Positions 13,965 through 20,986 of a stretch of DNA of 22,687 nt are shown here, piece after piece. The translations under genes were made by a program, and so were the position numbers. The DNA comes from Granulicella sp. (GTDB taxonomy: Bacteria; Acidobacteriota; Terriglobia; Terriglobales; Acidobacteriaceae). The stretch lies in assembly GCA_003133205.1 (NCBI GenBank), contig PKWK01000155.1, forward strand, positions 1-22,687. The letters run 5' to 3'. Positions within the stretch are counted from its first letter, which is position 1; every line of letters starts with the position of its first letter. The notes beneath the pieces were generated by a model that was not told where the DNA came from, searched no databases, and was given only the letters and a program-made list of their open reading frames with translations.

Positions 13965-15635
13965 ATGTCTGCTACTCGCTTTACTCGCCGCCGCCTGCTG
14001 AAGTCCGCCCTCGCCGCCGCACCTGGCGCCGCTCTTGCATCCAAAATGACGGCGCCCAGGCTTTTCGCCCAGACGCCGTCCTCGATCCATATCGCGCCGG
14101 GGCCGTTCCAGCCGACGTGGGAGTCACTGAAAGCGGGCTACAAGGCTCCGGAGTGGTTCCGCGATGCGAAGTTCGGCATATGGAACCACTGGACCGCGCA
14201 GTGCGTTCCCGAGCAGGGCGACTGGTATGCGCGGCGCATGTATCTCCAGGGCGACAAGGACTACGACCACCACGTGAAGACATACGGCCATCCTTCCAAG
14301 GTTGGCTGGATGGAGATCAACAACCTGTGGAAGGCTGAGAACTGGAAGCCGGAAGAGTTGATGAACCTCTATGTCGCCGCCGGAGCAAAGTACTTTACCG
14401 CGCTGGCAAATCATCACGACAACTTCGACAACTACAACTCGAGATTCCACAAGTGGAACTCGGTCAACATCGGGCCGAAGAAGGACATCGTTGGCATTTA
14501 TACCAAGCTGGCGCGCAGCCATGGCCTGCGGGTTGCCGTGACTAACCACGCTTCCCACGCGTGGCACTGGCTGCAATCTGCCTATGCTTACGATCTCGAA
14601 GGACCGCTCGCCGGCGTTCGCTACGACGCTTACAACCTGACCAAGGCCGAGGGTAAAGGCAAGTGGTGGGAAGGGTATGATCCGCAGGAACTCTACACTG
14701 GTCGCAATCTCGTGATGCCTGACGGCATTAAAACGATCGCCGAGGCCAACGTCTGGCACAAGGCCAACGACGCCCATTGGCACGAGGAGATCCCGCCCAA
14801 CAATCCTAAGCTGGCTGAGAATTGGTTCCTGCGTGTCCAGGATCTCGCCGATACCTATAAGCCCGACCTCGTCTACTTCGACGACACCGAGCTACCCTTC
14901 GAGCACTATGGCCTCGCATTCGCTGCGCACTATTACAATTCGTCGATCCGCGATAAAGGGCATCTGGATGTGGTGGTCAACGGCAAGGGACTGCAGCCGG
15001 ACCACGTCGGCGCCATTACGCTCGACATCGAGCGCGGCAAGGCACAGGGCATCCTGGCCCAGCCGTGGCAGACCGACACGTGCATCGGCGACTGGCACTA
15101 CAACATTGCCACGTTCCAGAACCACAAGTACAAGACGCCGAAGTCCGTCATCCACTCGCTGATCGACATTGTGAGTAAGAATGGCAACCTGATGCTAAAC
15201 ATCCCGGTGAAGGGCGACGGCACGATCGATTCCGATGAGCGCGAGTTCCTCGCGGCGATCGCGACGTGGATTCCCAAGCATGGCGAGGCGATCTACGGGA
15301 CACGGCCGTTCTCGGTGTTTGGTGAGGGGCCACCGGATGTGGCGAATAATTCGAACTTCAACGAGCGCAACCAGCGAGCGTACACGTCGGAAGACATTCG
15401 CTTCACGCAGAAGGGCGAGACGGTGTATGCGTTTGCGTTTGTGTGGCCGACCAACGGCAAGCTGGTCATCAAGACGCTGGCCCGCGGTTCGGCGGCACTG
15501 CCGAAACCGATCCAGCGGGTGGAACTGATTGGCGGGGGGCCGGTGACGTTCGCACAGAAGCCGTCGGGCCTGACACTGACGCTGCCCGACAAGGCTCCGA
15601 ACGAGTATGCTTACGCGTTCGTCATCCGCACGTAA
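13965..15635 (+). CDS. Tat-exported alpha-L-fucosidase (GH29)
   Basis: 556-residue glycoside hydrolase family 29 enzyme expected to release alpha-L-fucose from glycans outside the cytoplasm. The N-terminus has a twin-arginine signal, F-T-R-R-R-L-L-K with a following alanine-rich core. GH29 core motifs include F-G-I-W-N-H-W, L-x-x-A-G-A-K-Y-F-T, the H-H-D-N-F-D segment (His about 150-151) and P-D-L-V-Y-F-D-D-T-E (nucleophile Asp about 306). N-G-N-L-M-L-N-I-P-V-K-G-D-G appears further on, followed by a C-terminal beta domain. I chose 13965 because it begins the Tat signal; ATGs at 13953 and 13956 and an ORF start at 13881 are possible. Exact substrate linkage is not readable. It is not linked to other glycan genes here. 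Confidence 0.92.
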   Translation: MSATRFTRRRLLKSALAAAPGAALASKMTAPRLFAQTPSSIHIAPGPFQPTWESLKAGYKAPEWFRDAKFGIWNHWTAQCVPEQGDWYARRMYLQGDKDYDHHVKTYGHPSKVGWMEINNLWKAENWKPEELMNLYVAAGAKYFTALANHHDNFDNYNSRFHKWNSVNIGPKKDIVGIYTKLARSHGLRVAVTNHASHAWHWLQSAYAYDLEGPLAGVRYDAYNLTKAEGKGKWWEGYDPQELYTGRNLVMPDGIKTIAEANVWHKANDAHWHEEIPPNNPKLAENWFLRVQDLADTYKPDLVYFDDTELPFEHYGLAFAAHYYNSSIRDKGHLDVVVNGKGLQPDHVGAITLDIERGKAQGILAQPWQTDTCIGDWHYNIATFQNHKYKTPKSVIHSLIDIVSKNGNLMLNIPVKGDGTIDSDEREFLAAIATWIPKHGEAIYGTRPFSVFGEGPPDVANNSNFNERNQRAYTSEDIRFTQKGETVYAFAFVWPTNGKLVIKTLARGSAALPKPIQRVELIGGGPVTFAQKPSGLTLTLPDKAPNEYAYAFVIRT

Positions 15636-15649
15636 GCGGATGACGAACG
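15616..15649. terminator. Perfect 14-bp hairpin with the stop codon in its loop
   Basis: CGTTCGTCATCCGC (15616-15629) pairs fully with its complement at 15636-15649. The 6-base loop ACGTAA contains the TAA stop of the fucosidase gene. There is no T-run, so it may act as a bidirectional barrier or 3' stabiliser between the convergent fucosidase and regulator genes rather than a classic terminator. Confidence 0.6.
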
Positions 15650-15668
15650 GTGGAAGCTGTGGACTGGC

Positions 15669-16202
15669 TTAGGCGGTGCGGCGGCGGCCGGCGGCCAGTT
15701 CGCGGACGTGGTTGAGGAAGATGGAGCGCTGCAGTTCGTTGAGCTGCGAGGTGTAGGCCGCGATCTCGGCGAGGAACGGATCGGCGGTGAGCACGGCAGT
15801 CTCCTCCGAGTGGCGGTTGGTGGCATCGCGGAGCAGCGAGGCGATGTCTACCTTCAGCGCGCGGGCCAGGCGGTCGAGCGAGGACAGCGTTGGCATGGCC
15901 TTGCCGTTCTCGATCTTGGAGATGTAGGTGCGTGGCACGCCCATGCGAGCGGCGAGCTGTCGTTGGGAAAGATTGCGAACGTGGCGAAGATCGCGGACCG
16001 CAGTGGCGACCTGGATGCCGTCCTGCTTCTCGGGTTGCGTGGGGACTAGCGCGAGCGGGGCTGGCTCAGGCTCGGGCAGCTCCACTTCGAGACACTTGTG
16101 GCAGCGCCGGCACATTGCGTTGGCGGTGCGGAATTGCACCAAGCTGCAGTGGTCGCAACGGAGCACTTCCCGTTGTTCGACAGACGCCATCATGGTTGCC
16201 AT
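15669..16202 (-). CDS. Zinc-ribbon plus XRE-type helix-turn-helix regulator
   Basis: 177-residue DNA-binding protein. Near the N-terminus C-D-H-C ... C-R-R-C-H-K-C forms a likely zinc ribbon (about residues 16-37). A proline-rich linker follows. The HTH_3 domain (about 70-122) contains R-N-L-S-Q-R-Q-L-A-A-R-M-G-V-P-R-T-Y-I-S and K-I-E-N-G-K-A-M-P-T-L-S-S-L-x-R-L-A-R-A-L. The C-terminal 55 residues are helical and unassigned. Several starts are possible: 16244 (GTG), 16202, 16193 and 16190, none with a strong ribosome site. I used 16202. It converges with the fucosidase gene. Target and signal are unknown. Confidence 0.85.
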   Translation of the reverse strand: MATMMASVEQREVLRCDHCSLVQFRTANAMCRRCHKCLEVELPEPEPAPLALVPTQPEKQDGIQVATAVRDLRHVRNLSQRQLAARMGVPRTYISKIENGKAMPTLSSLDRLARALKVDIASLLRDATNRHSEETAVLTADPFLAEIAAYTSQLNELQRSIFLNHVRELAAGRRRTA

Positions 16203-16378
16203 AAGTTGTAGTTGCGGGCGGACCCAGAGCAAGGACCGCGTCACACGTCCGATAACGTCGGTCGAGTGATGTGCCTAGAGTGACACTGGGTAGCCAAAGA
16301 GTCAAGGGGTATTGCCGAAGAGTCCCGAAGAAAACCGGAAGAAAACCAAAGTGGAACCAAGGTAGTAAACAGGTACAA

Positions 16379-16399
16379 GGTTCGCGGTTCGGGGTTCGA
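16379..16399. repeat. Three tandem GGTTCGN heptamers
   Basis: GGTTCGC, GGTTCGG and GGTTCGA follow one another without gap in the region upstream of the HD-domain gene. This looks like a small simple-sequence tract. Nearby, GAAGAAAACCG-like units also repeat (about 16325-16350). Confidence 0.5.
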
Positions 16400-16444
16400 G
16401 AGGTCAAGGGTGGGCATGTAAGCTGGCAGGAATGGAGGAATTCG

Positions 16445-17068
16445 ATGAGTGGAAAGTATTCGCGGGATCGGGCGCTTGAGGTGTTGGAGGAGTGGACGAA
16501 GGGCGAGAGCCTGCGCAAGCATGGGCTGGCCGTGTCGGTGTGCGCCGAGGCGTATGGAGTGATGGAGGCGGCGCGGCTGGAGCTGGCGGAAGACGAGGCG
16601 GTGGAGTTCGTCGCGATGTACGCGTGCGCGGGACTGCTGCACGACATGGACTACGAGCGGCACCCGACGCAGGAAGAGCATCCCTTTGTGGGCATCGCCG
16701 CATTGCGGGCTGAGGGATGGCCGGAGCCGGTGCTGCACGCGATTCTCACTCATGCGGATTACTCGGGCGTGGCTTGCGAGTCGCATCTGGACAAGGCGCT
16801 GTTTGCTTGCGATGAGCTGGCGGGATTCCTGACGGCATGCGCGCTGGTGAAGCCCACGAAGTCGATCCGTGATGTTGAAGTGAAGGGCGTGCTGAAGAAG
16901 ATGAAGGACAAGGCGTTCGCGCGCGCGGTGAAGCGGGAGGATATGACTGGCGGGGCTGCGCTGCTTGGGTTGAGCGTGGAGGAGCATGTGGGGAATTGCC
17001 TGGGGGCGATGCAGGCGCGGGCGGAGGAGTTGGGGCTGGCGGGGATTGCAGCGGAAACGAGTGCTTAA
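16445..17068 (+). CDS. HD-domain hydrolase (HDIG-like)
   Basis: 207-residue soluble metal-dependent phosphohydrolase of the HD superfamily. Visible ligands are K-H-G-L-A-V (His about 26), G-L-L-H-D-M-D-Y-E-R-H-P (His-Asp about 66-67, His about 73), E-E-H-P-F-V-G and L-T-H-A-D-Y-S (His about 103). The A-L-F-A-C-D-E-L-A-G-F block and K-K-M-K-D-K-A-F-A-R-A-V are typical of a conserved but uncharacterised bacterial subgroup. The substrate, often nucleotides in this superfamily, is unknown. The ATG at 16445 has an excellent GGAGG 6 bases upstream, which rules out the longer frame from 16271. Its stop overlaps the convergent DUF3592-like gene's stop by 4 bases. Confidence 0.88.
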   Translation: MSGKYSRDRALEVLEEWTKGESLRKHGLAVSVCAEAYGVMEAARLELAEDEAVEFVAMYACAGLLHDMDYERHPTQEEHPFVGIAALRAEGWPEPVLHAILTHADYSGVACESHLDKALFACDELAGFLTACALVKPTKSIRDVEVKGVLKKMKDKAFARAVKREDMTGGAALLGLSVEEHVGNCLGAMQARAEELGLAGIAAETSA

Positions 17069-17427
17069 TTGCAGCCGCGCATCATTGTCAGCCATAGGAG
17101 CGACAGGATGATGGAACCGAGGATGCCGATGGCGATCAGCGGGCTGCGCGTGGGCGACGCATAGGGGCCGGAGGTGCGGCTGTTCTGCTCGGGGTGGAGC
17201 GGGTTGTAGGTGATGGGGATGCGTTCGCTCTGCGGGATGGCGACCGGCGACTGGAACTCGTCGGAATAAAGGCGGCCGTGGGCGTAGTAGTCGAAGGCAA
17301 TGCGGAATTTTTCGCCGGTCTGGATGCCAAGGGTGAAAGTGTTCATGCGGGCGAACTGGAAGCGGCAGGAGGTGACCGTGGCTTCGGTGGCGATCCAGGG
17401 TGGCACCGGCGTCTCGGGAGTTGTCAT
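17065..17427 (-). CDS. DUF3592-like membrane-anchored protein
   Basis: 120-residue protein. The soluble part (about residues 1-90) contains F-D-Y-Y-A-H-G-R-L-Y-S-D-E-F and I-P-I-T-Y-N-P-L-H-P-E-Q-N. This resembles the beta-rich segment of DUF3592 proteins, which has an F-x-Y-x-V-x-G-x-x-Y pattern and a Y-x-P-x-x-P-x-x-S ending. One C-terminal helix (about 96-114) would anchor it. The function is unknown. It starts with an ATGA overlap on the nicotinamidase stop, indicating translational coupling, although a functional link is not obvious. Confidence 0.75.
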   Translation of the reverse strand: MTTPETPVPPWIATEATVTSCRFQFARMNTFTLGIQTGEKFRIAFDYYAHGRLYSDEFQSPVAIPQSERIPITYNPLHPEQNSRTSGPYASPTRSPLIAIGILGSIILSLLWLTMMRGCN

Positions 17428-18086
17428 GGAGCGAGGATGTCAGCGGACAGGATGCGCTGGATGCCGGCTTCCTCGAAGGCTTGGTCGGTGGCCTTTACGC
17501 TGCCGGGCAGTTTGACGGGGCGGGTGGCGTCTTCGAGGACGAGGCACTCAAAGTCGAGGGCGGTGCCGTCGATGGCGGAGTAGCGGACGCAGAAGTCGTA
17601 GGCGAGGCCGCAGAGGAAGAGGCGCGTTAGGCCACGCTCGCGCAGATAGCCGGCGAGGCCGGTGGGCGTGAAGTGGTCGTTCTCGAGGAAGGCGGAGTAG
17701 GAGTCGATGTTGGTGCGGAAACCTTTGCGGAGGGTCAGTTCGGCGTGCGGGATGGAGAGCTCGGGGTGGAAGGCAGCGCCGGGAGTGTTCTGGACGCAGT
17801 GATCGGGCCAGAGGGCTTGCGGTCCGTAGGGCGCGGCGATGGTTGCATACGGTTGCGCGCCAGGGTGGGCGCTGGCGAACGAGATGTGCCCTGGCGGATG
17901 CCAATCCTGGGTGAGGACGGCGTGGGGGAATTGCTGCGCGAGCTCGTTGATGATGGGGACGATCTCGTCGCCGCCTGCAACAGCCAGCGCGCCGCCGGGG
18001 CAGAAATCGTTCTGTAAGTCGATAACTAGCAGGGCGTCGGTTGCGGAGTTGAGCACCATGTCTAAGTTTGGCACGGCCTTTCGCAT
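17424..18086 (-). CDS. pncA: Nicotinamidase (isochorismatase-like hydrolase)
   Basis: 220-residue cytoplasmic amidase converting nicotinamide to nicotinate for NAD salvage. The catalytic triad is visible: Asp about 23 in V-I-D-L-Q-N-D-F, Lys about 121 in T-L-R-K-G-F, and Cys about 166 in C-G-L-A-Y-D-F-C-V. Metal ligands Asp 61 and His 63 are in T-Q-D-W-H-P-P-G-H, and His 96 in L-W-P-D-H-C-V-Q. Usual family length. The start could be 18086 or the ATG at 18059; neither has a ribosome site, and the shorter form fits family N-termini equally well. It is followed by the DUF3592-like gene with a 4-base overlap. Confidence 0.92.
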   Translation of the reverse strand: MRKAVPNLDMVLNSATDALLVIDLQNDFCPGGALAVAGGDEIVPIINELAQQFPHAVLTQDWHPPGHISFASAHPGAQPYATIAAPYGPQALWPDHCVQNTPGAAFHPELSIPHAELTLRKGFRTNIDSYSAFLENDHFTPTGLAGYLRERGLTRLFLCGLAYDFCVRYSAIDGTALDFECLVLEDATRPVKLPGSVKATDQAFEEAGIQRILSADILAP

Positions 18087-18146
18087 TACGGGAGGCGATT
18101 TTCTCGGCCGTCTTGTACGCTGGTGGAGATTCGATCGGGGGCAGAC

Positions 18147-18464
18147 GTGATCTCACGGGTGACATTGTTCTCTTTGCTGCTGGGGCTGATGCTGGCCTCG
18201 GGGATATGGCTTTGGAATGACGGGCACAAGGACGACTGCACGCGATCCATGGCGGCCGACGGTAGCATGCCTGCGTCCGAATGGGTCGTGTCCGGAACGC
18301 GGACGATTGAGGTTCCGTGCGACGACTGGATTATGCGGCAGCCACTGCGAGTGCAGGTGCTGTGTTTGCTGGACCTGGCGCTGGCGGTAGTGTTTGTGCT
18401 GAATGCGCTGTCGGACCTGCGCGAGGGGCTGGAGGCGCGGCGGCGAATGCGGCAGATGCGTTGA
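18147..18464 (+). CDS. Small membrane protein, unknown function
   Basis: 105-residue protein with two hydrophobic segments (about residues 5-22 and 75-95). Between them is a roughly 50-residue polar loop holding two Cys (in D-D-C-T and V-P-C-D-D-W), which could form a disulphide outside the cytoplasm. The C-terminus is basic (E-A-R-R-R-M-R-Q-M-R). The GTG at 18147 was chosen because GGGGG precedes it at 5 bases and the hydrophobic segment starts promptly. A GTG at 18123 is an alternative. It is divergent from pncA and followed by a hairpin repeat. No family recognised. Confidence 0.6.
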   Translation: MISRVTLFSLLLGLMLASGIWLWNDGHKDDCTRSMAADGSMPASEWVVSGTRTIEVPCDDWIMRQPLRVQVLCLLDLALAVVFVLNALSDLREGLEARRRMRQMR

Positions 18465-18507
18465 AAGGCGGCTACCTTCAGTGGCTGCGGCACGAGTTTG
18501 AAAAGCA

Positions 18508-18529
18508 GATTCCCTTCGGGAATGACAAA
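18508..18529 (+). repeat. GATTC-hairpin-GAATGAC repeat, copy 3
   Basis: ATTCCC (18509-18514) pairs with GGGAAT (18518-18523) over a TTC loop and is followed by GACAAA. It shares the GATTC...GAATGACAAA frame with copies at 4574 and 4653 but has different stem bases that still pair. It lies 44 bases past the small membrane-protein gene and could end its transcript. Confidence 0.45.
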
Positions 18530-18560
18530 CGAAGGCTCGCGGGTGTGGGTTGTGGTTCGG

Positions 18561-18566
18561 TAGACT
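18561..18566 (+). promoter_or_regulatory. Possible -10 box of a leaderless thioesterase transcript
   Basis: TAGACT ends exactly 6 bases before the ATG at 18573, the spacing expected when transcription starts on the A of ATG. No Shine-Dalgarno is present. The -35 region is weak. Confidence 0.35.
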
Positions 18567-18572
18567 GACTAG

Positions 18573-19019
18573 ATGAGCGAACATAAGAGGTTACACCCGG
18601 TTACGGGCGAGGCGCGCGTGCGCGTGCGCTATGCGGAGACCGACCAGATGGGCGTGGTGTATCACGCGAATTATTTTGTCTGGTTCGAGATTGGGCGAGT
18701 GGAACTGATGCGGCAGCGCGGTCTCAGCTACAAGCAGATGGAAGCGGAGGATGGTTGCGGGATTGCCGTGGTTGAGGCCACGGCGCGATACAAGGCGCCG
18801 GCGCGATACGACGATGAGTTGATGATCGAGACGCGGGTGGTGGAAGCGAGGGGGCCGATTGTGCGCTTCGGCTACAGGATTTTGCGGGTGGAAGATGGGC
18901 TTCTGTTGTGCGAAGGAGAAACCGTGCATGTGGTGGTTGGACGAGACATGAAACGGACCAGAATGCCGAAGAAATATGCAGAACTTCTGAGCGCTGCCGC
19001 ATCCCATACACTGCTGTGA
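18573..19019 (+). CDS. YbgC-type acyl-CoA thioesterase (4HBT hotdog fold)
   Basis: 148-residue cytoplasmic thioesterase of the hotdog superfamily. The signature R-Y-A-E-T-D-Q-M-G-V-V-Y-H-A-N-Y-F-V-W-F-E (catalytic Asp about 24) matches the YbgC/4-hydroxybenzoyl-CoA thioesterase group. So do the later G-I-A-V-V-E-A-T-A-R-Y-K-A-P-A and Y-D-D-E-L-M-I-E-T segments. The preferred acyl-CoA is not readable. It is followed after 24 bases by an SDR gene on the same strand, so the two are probably co-transcribed. There is no tol-pal neighbourhood, so the cell-envelope role known for YbgC in other bacteria is not indicated here. Confidence 0.9.
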   Translation: MSEHKRLHPVTGEARVRVRYAETDQMGVVYHANYFVWFEIGRVELMRQRGLSYKQMEAEDGCGIAVVEATARYKAPARYDDELMIETRVVEARGPIVRFGYRILRVEDGLLLCEGETVHVVVGRDMKRTRMPKKYAELLSAAASHTLL

Positions 19020-19043
19020 TTTTTCGGACGGAGATGGGATGCG

Positions 19044-19784
19044 ATGAGCGAGACGACAGGGAAAGTTGCGCTGATTACGGGCGCGAACAAGGGCATTGGC
19101 CTGGAGACGGCGCATCAACTGGGCAAGCTTGGGGTGACGATCCTGGTGGGTACGCGGGATCTGGCGAAGGGTGAGGCTGCGGCCGAGGTGTTGCGCGGCG
19201 TCGGCGTGGATGCGCGAGCGATCAAACTCGACGTTGTGAATGAGGCCGACCGTGCGGCTGCGGCGAAGTTCATCGAGAAGGAGTTCGGGCGTCTGGACAT
19301 CCTGGTGAACAATGCAGGGGTGTTGCTGGATCCGCGGGGCGGCAATGCAACCAGTACGACGCCGATCGCGATGCTGCGCGAGACGTTTGAGACGAACTTC
19401 TTTGCCGTGGTGGCGCTGACGCAGACGCTGTTGCCGCTGATCCGCAAGAGCAAGGCAGGGCGCATCGTGAATCTGTCGAGCATCCTGGCGTCGCTGACGC
19501 TGCATGCGACCAAGGGGTCGCCGATCTACGATGCGAAGACGTTTGCGTATGACGCGTCGAAGGCGGCGCTGAACTCATACACGATCCACCTGGCGCATGA
19601 GTTGCGCGGGACGAAGATCAAGGTGAATTCGGCGCATCCGGGATGGGTGAAGACGGAGATGGGCGGCGAAGGCGCGCAGATGGAGCTTGGCGATGGCGCG
19701 AAGACGAGCGTGCGGCTGGCGACGCTGCCGGAGAGTGGGCCGACGGGCGGATACTTCCACATGGGCGATGCGCTGCCGTGGTGA
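19044..19784 (+). CDS. Short-chain dehydrogenase/reductase, carbonyl-reductase-like
   Basis: 246-residue classical SDR using NAD(P)H. Rossmann cofactor motif T-G-A-N-K-G-I-G is at about residues 12-19, L-D-V near 62-64 and N-N-A-G at 89-92. The catalytic set is Asn about 118, Ser about 145 (N-L-S-S-I), Tyr about 169 and Lys about 173 (Y-D-A-S-K). The 20-residue insert between Ser and Tyr and the P-G-W-V-K-T-E-M-G-G ending resemble carbonyl reductases. The substrate is unknown. The start has a GGAGATGGG-type site. It is probably the second gene of a pair with the thioesterase. Confidence 0.92.
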   Translation: MSETTGKVALITGANKGIGLETAHQLGKLGVTILVGTRDLAKGEAAAEVLRGVGVDARAIKLDVVNEADRAAAAKFIEKEFGRLDILVNNAGVLLDPRGGNATSTTPIAMLRETFETNFFAVVALTQTLLPLIRKSKAGRIVNLSSILASLTLHATKGSPIYDAKTFAYDASKAALNSYTIHLAHELRGTKIKVNSAHPGWVKTEMGGEGAQMELGDGAKTSVRLATLPESGPTGGYFHMGDALPW

Positions 19785-19790
19785 GACAGC

Positions 19791-19814
19791 AAGTTAGCGA
19801 GTCAGTAAGTCAGA
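19791..19814. repeat. Three tandem RAGTYAGN octamers
   Basis: AAGTTAGC, GAGTCAGT and AAGTCAGA lie head to tail just after the SDR stop, between convergent genes. It is a short degenerate tandem repeat with no evident function. Confidence 0.45.
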
Positions 19815-19830
19815 GCAGCATGGAGTCTCG

Positions 19831-20871
19831 CTACTGGGCTTCTGTTGCGGCGAAGCTGATGGGAATAGACAGAGGCCACAGCATCGTCCGGTCGCCGGTC
19901 CATAGAATCTCGCGGTCGCGCAGGAGCAGAGGGCGCGCGGCGAGCAGGATCGGAGTTGCGACGGAGCATGCCATGCGGACGAGGAACGATCCGACGCACG
20001 CGTGCAGGCCGGTTCCCAATCCCAGATGACCGGTGGCGCGGCGGGTTACGTCCATTCGGTCCGAGTGCTCGAATTTTTCGGGATCGAAGTTTGCCGAGTC
20101 GAGTTCGAGGATGACCAACTGGCCCTCCTTGACGTCGATGTCGCCGATGCGGAGCTCGCGTGTGGAGCGGCGATACAAGGTGTGGACCACTCCGGCATAG
20201 CGCTGCAGCTCCTCGGTGGCATTCGACATCGACTTCGGGTCGTCGACCAGTTTTGCGATCTGGTCGGGGTGCTCCAGCAGGGCGAGCCATGCCTTGGCAA
20301 GGAAGCTCGGCAATGTTTGCGTGAGCCCGAAGAACATCGATTTGCTGAGCATCAACTGGCGGTCGTCCAACATGCGGTTGAGTTCTGCTTCGGAGGCGCT
20401 GCGCCGCTGGGTCAGTTCGTCGTCACTTTGCGGCGACTCCTCTTCGGCGGTCGGGCCGTAGAATAACCGCTCGCTGATCTGGGCCAATCGGCGGGAGTGG
20501 AAGGCACGGCCGCCGTTCAGATTGACCAGCATAGTTGTAGCCCAGGGATGAATAATCTCGCGCACGAGATCGACGCAACTGCGTGGCTTTGCCTGCTGGA
20601 TCAGGCTGGATAGAGTCTCGTCCATCTGCGTTCGCCACTCTTCCGTGCTCATGCGGGCGATGTCGGCCTGGACATCGGCAGCGAGGCGACTGTGCTGCGT
20701 GTTCTCGTCGGGCGTGGTTGGCTGATTGTTGGCGATAGCTTGGCAGAGCGAGGTCTCGCGCAACGCAGCAGAGACATCCGCGTATCGGCTCAATATCCAG
20801 GCATTGCGTGCAGCATCGAAACACGGTGCGGCGGGCAAGGATGGTTGGAATGGAATCGGCATAGGACCCAT
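19831..20871 (-). CDS. Cytochrome P450 with atypical I helix
   Basis: 346-residue soluble haem-thiolate protein, shorter than the usual 390-420. Present are the W-I-L-S-R-Y-A-D-V start, the ExxR motif (Glu 221 to Arg 224 in T-E-E-L-Q-R-Y), the Y-R-R-S-T segment, N-F-D-P-E-K-F, and the haem loop H-L-G-L-G-T-G-L-H-A-C-V-G with ligand Cys about 292. The I-helix consensus A/G-G-x-D/E-T-T is replaced by F-G-L-T-Q-T (181-186), so the acid-alcohol pair used for oxygen activation is absent. The rest of that helix is well conserved. The ATG at 20871 has GGAGG only 2 bases away, so the ATG at 20862 may be used. No redox partner gene adjoins it. The substrate is unknown. Confidence 0.9.
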   Translation of the reverse strand: MGPMPIPFQPSLPAAPCFDAARNAWILSRYADVSAALRETSLCQAIANNQPTTPDENTQHSRLAADVQADIARMSTEEWRTQMDETLSSLIQQAKPRSCVDLVREIIHPWATTMLVNLNGGRAFHSRRLAQISERLFYGPTAEEESPQSDDELTQRRSASEAELNRMLDDRQLMLSKSMFFGLTQTLPSFLAKAWLALLEHPDQIAKLVDDPKSMSNATEELQRYAGVVHTLYRRSTRELRIGDIDVKEGQLVILELDSANFDPEKFEHSDRMDVTRRATGHLGLGTGLHACVGSFLVRMACSVATPILLAARPLLLRDREILWTGDRTMLWPLSIPISFAATEAQ

Positions 20872-20986
20872 GGCCTCCGTCTTGGATACCGCAGAGTCTA
20901 TAAGTCGCGTGCGCGAAGTTTTGTCACTGAATTGTCAAACGATTGTTGCGATCGTGTGTTCGCGTTTCGAGGAGAGGGCCAACCGG

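Noticed and set aside
18591..19505. 304-residue minus-strand frame opposite the thioesterase and SDR genes
   Set aside because: His/Arg/Gln-rich antisense shadow; both plus-strand genes show complete catalytic motifs.
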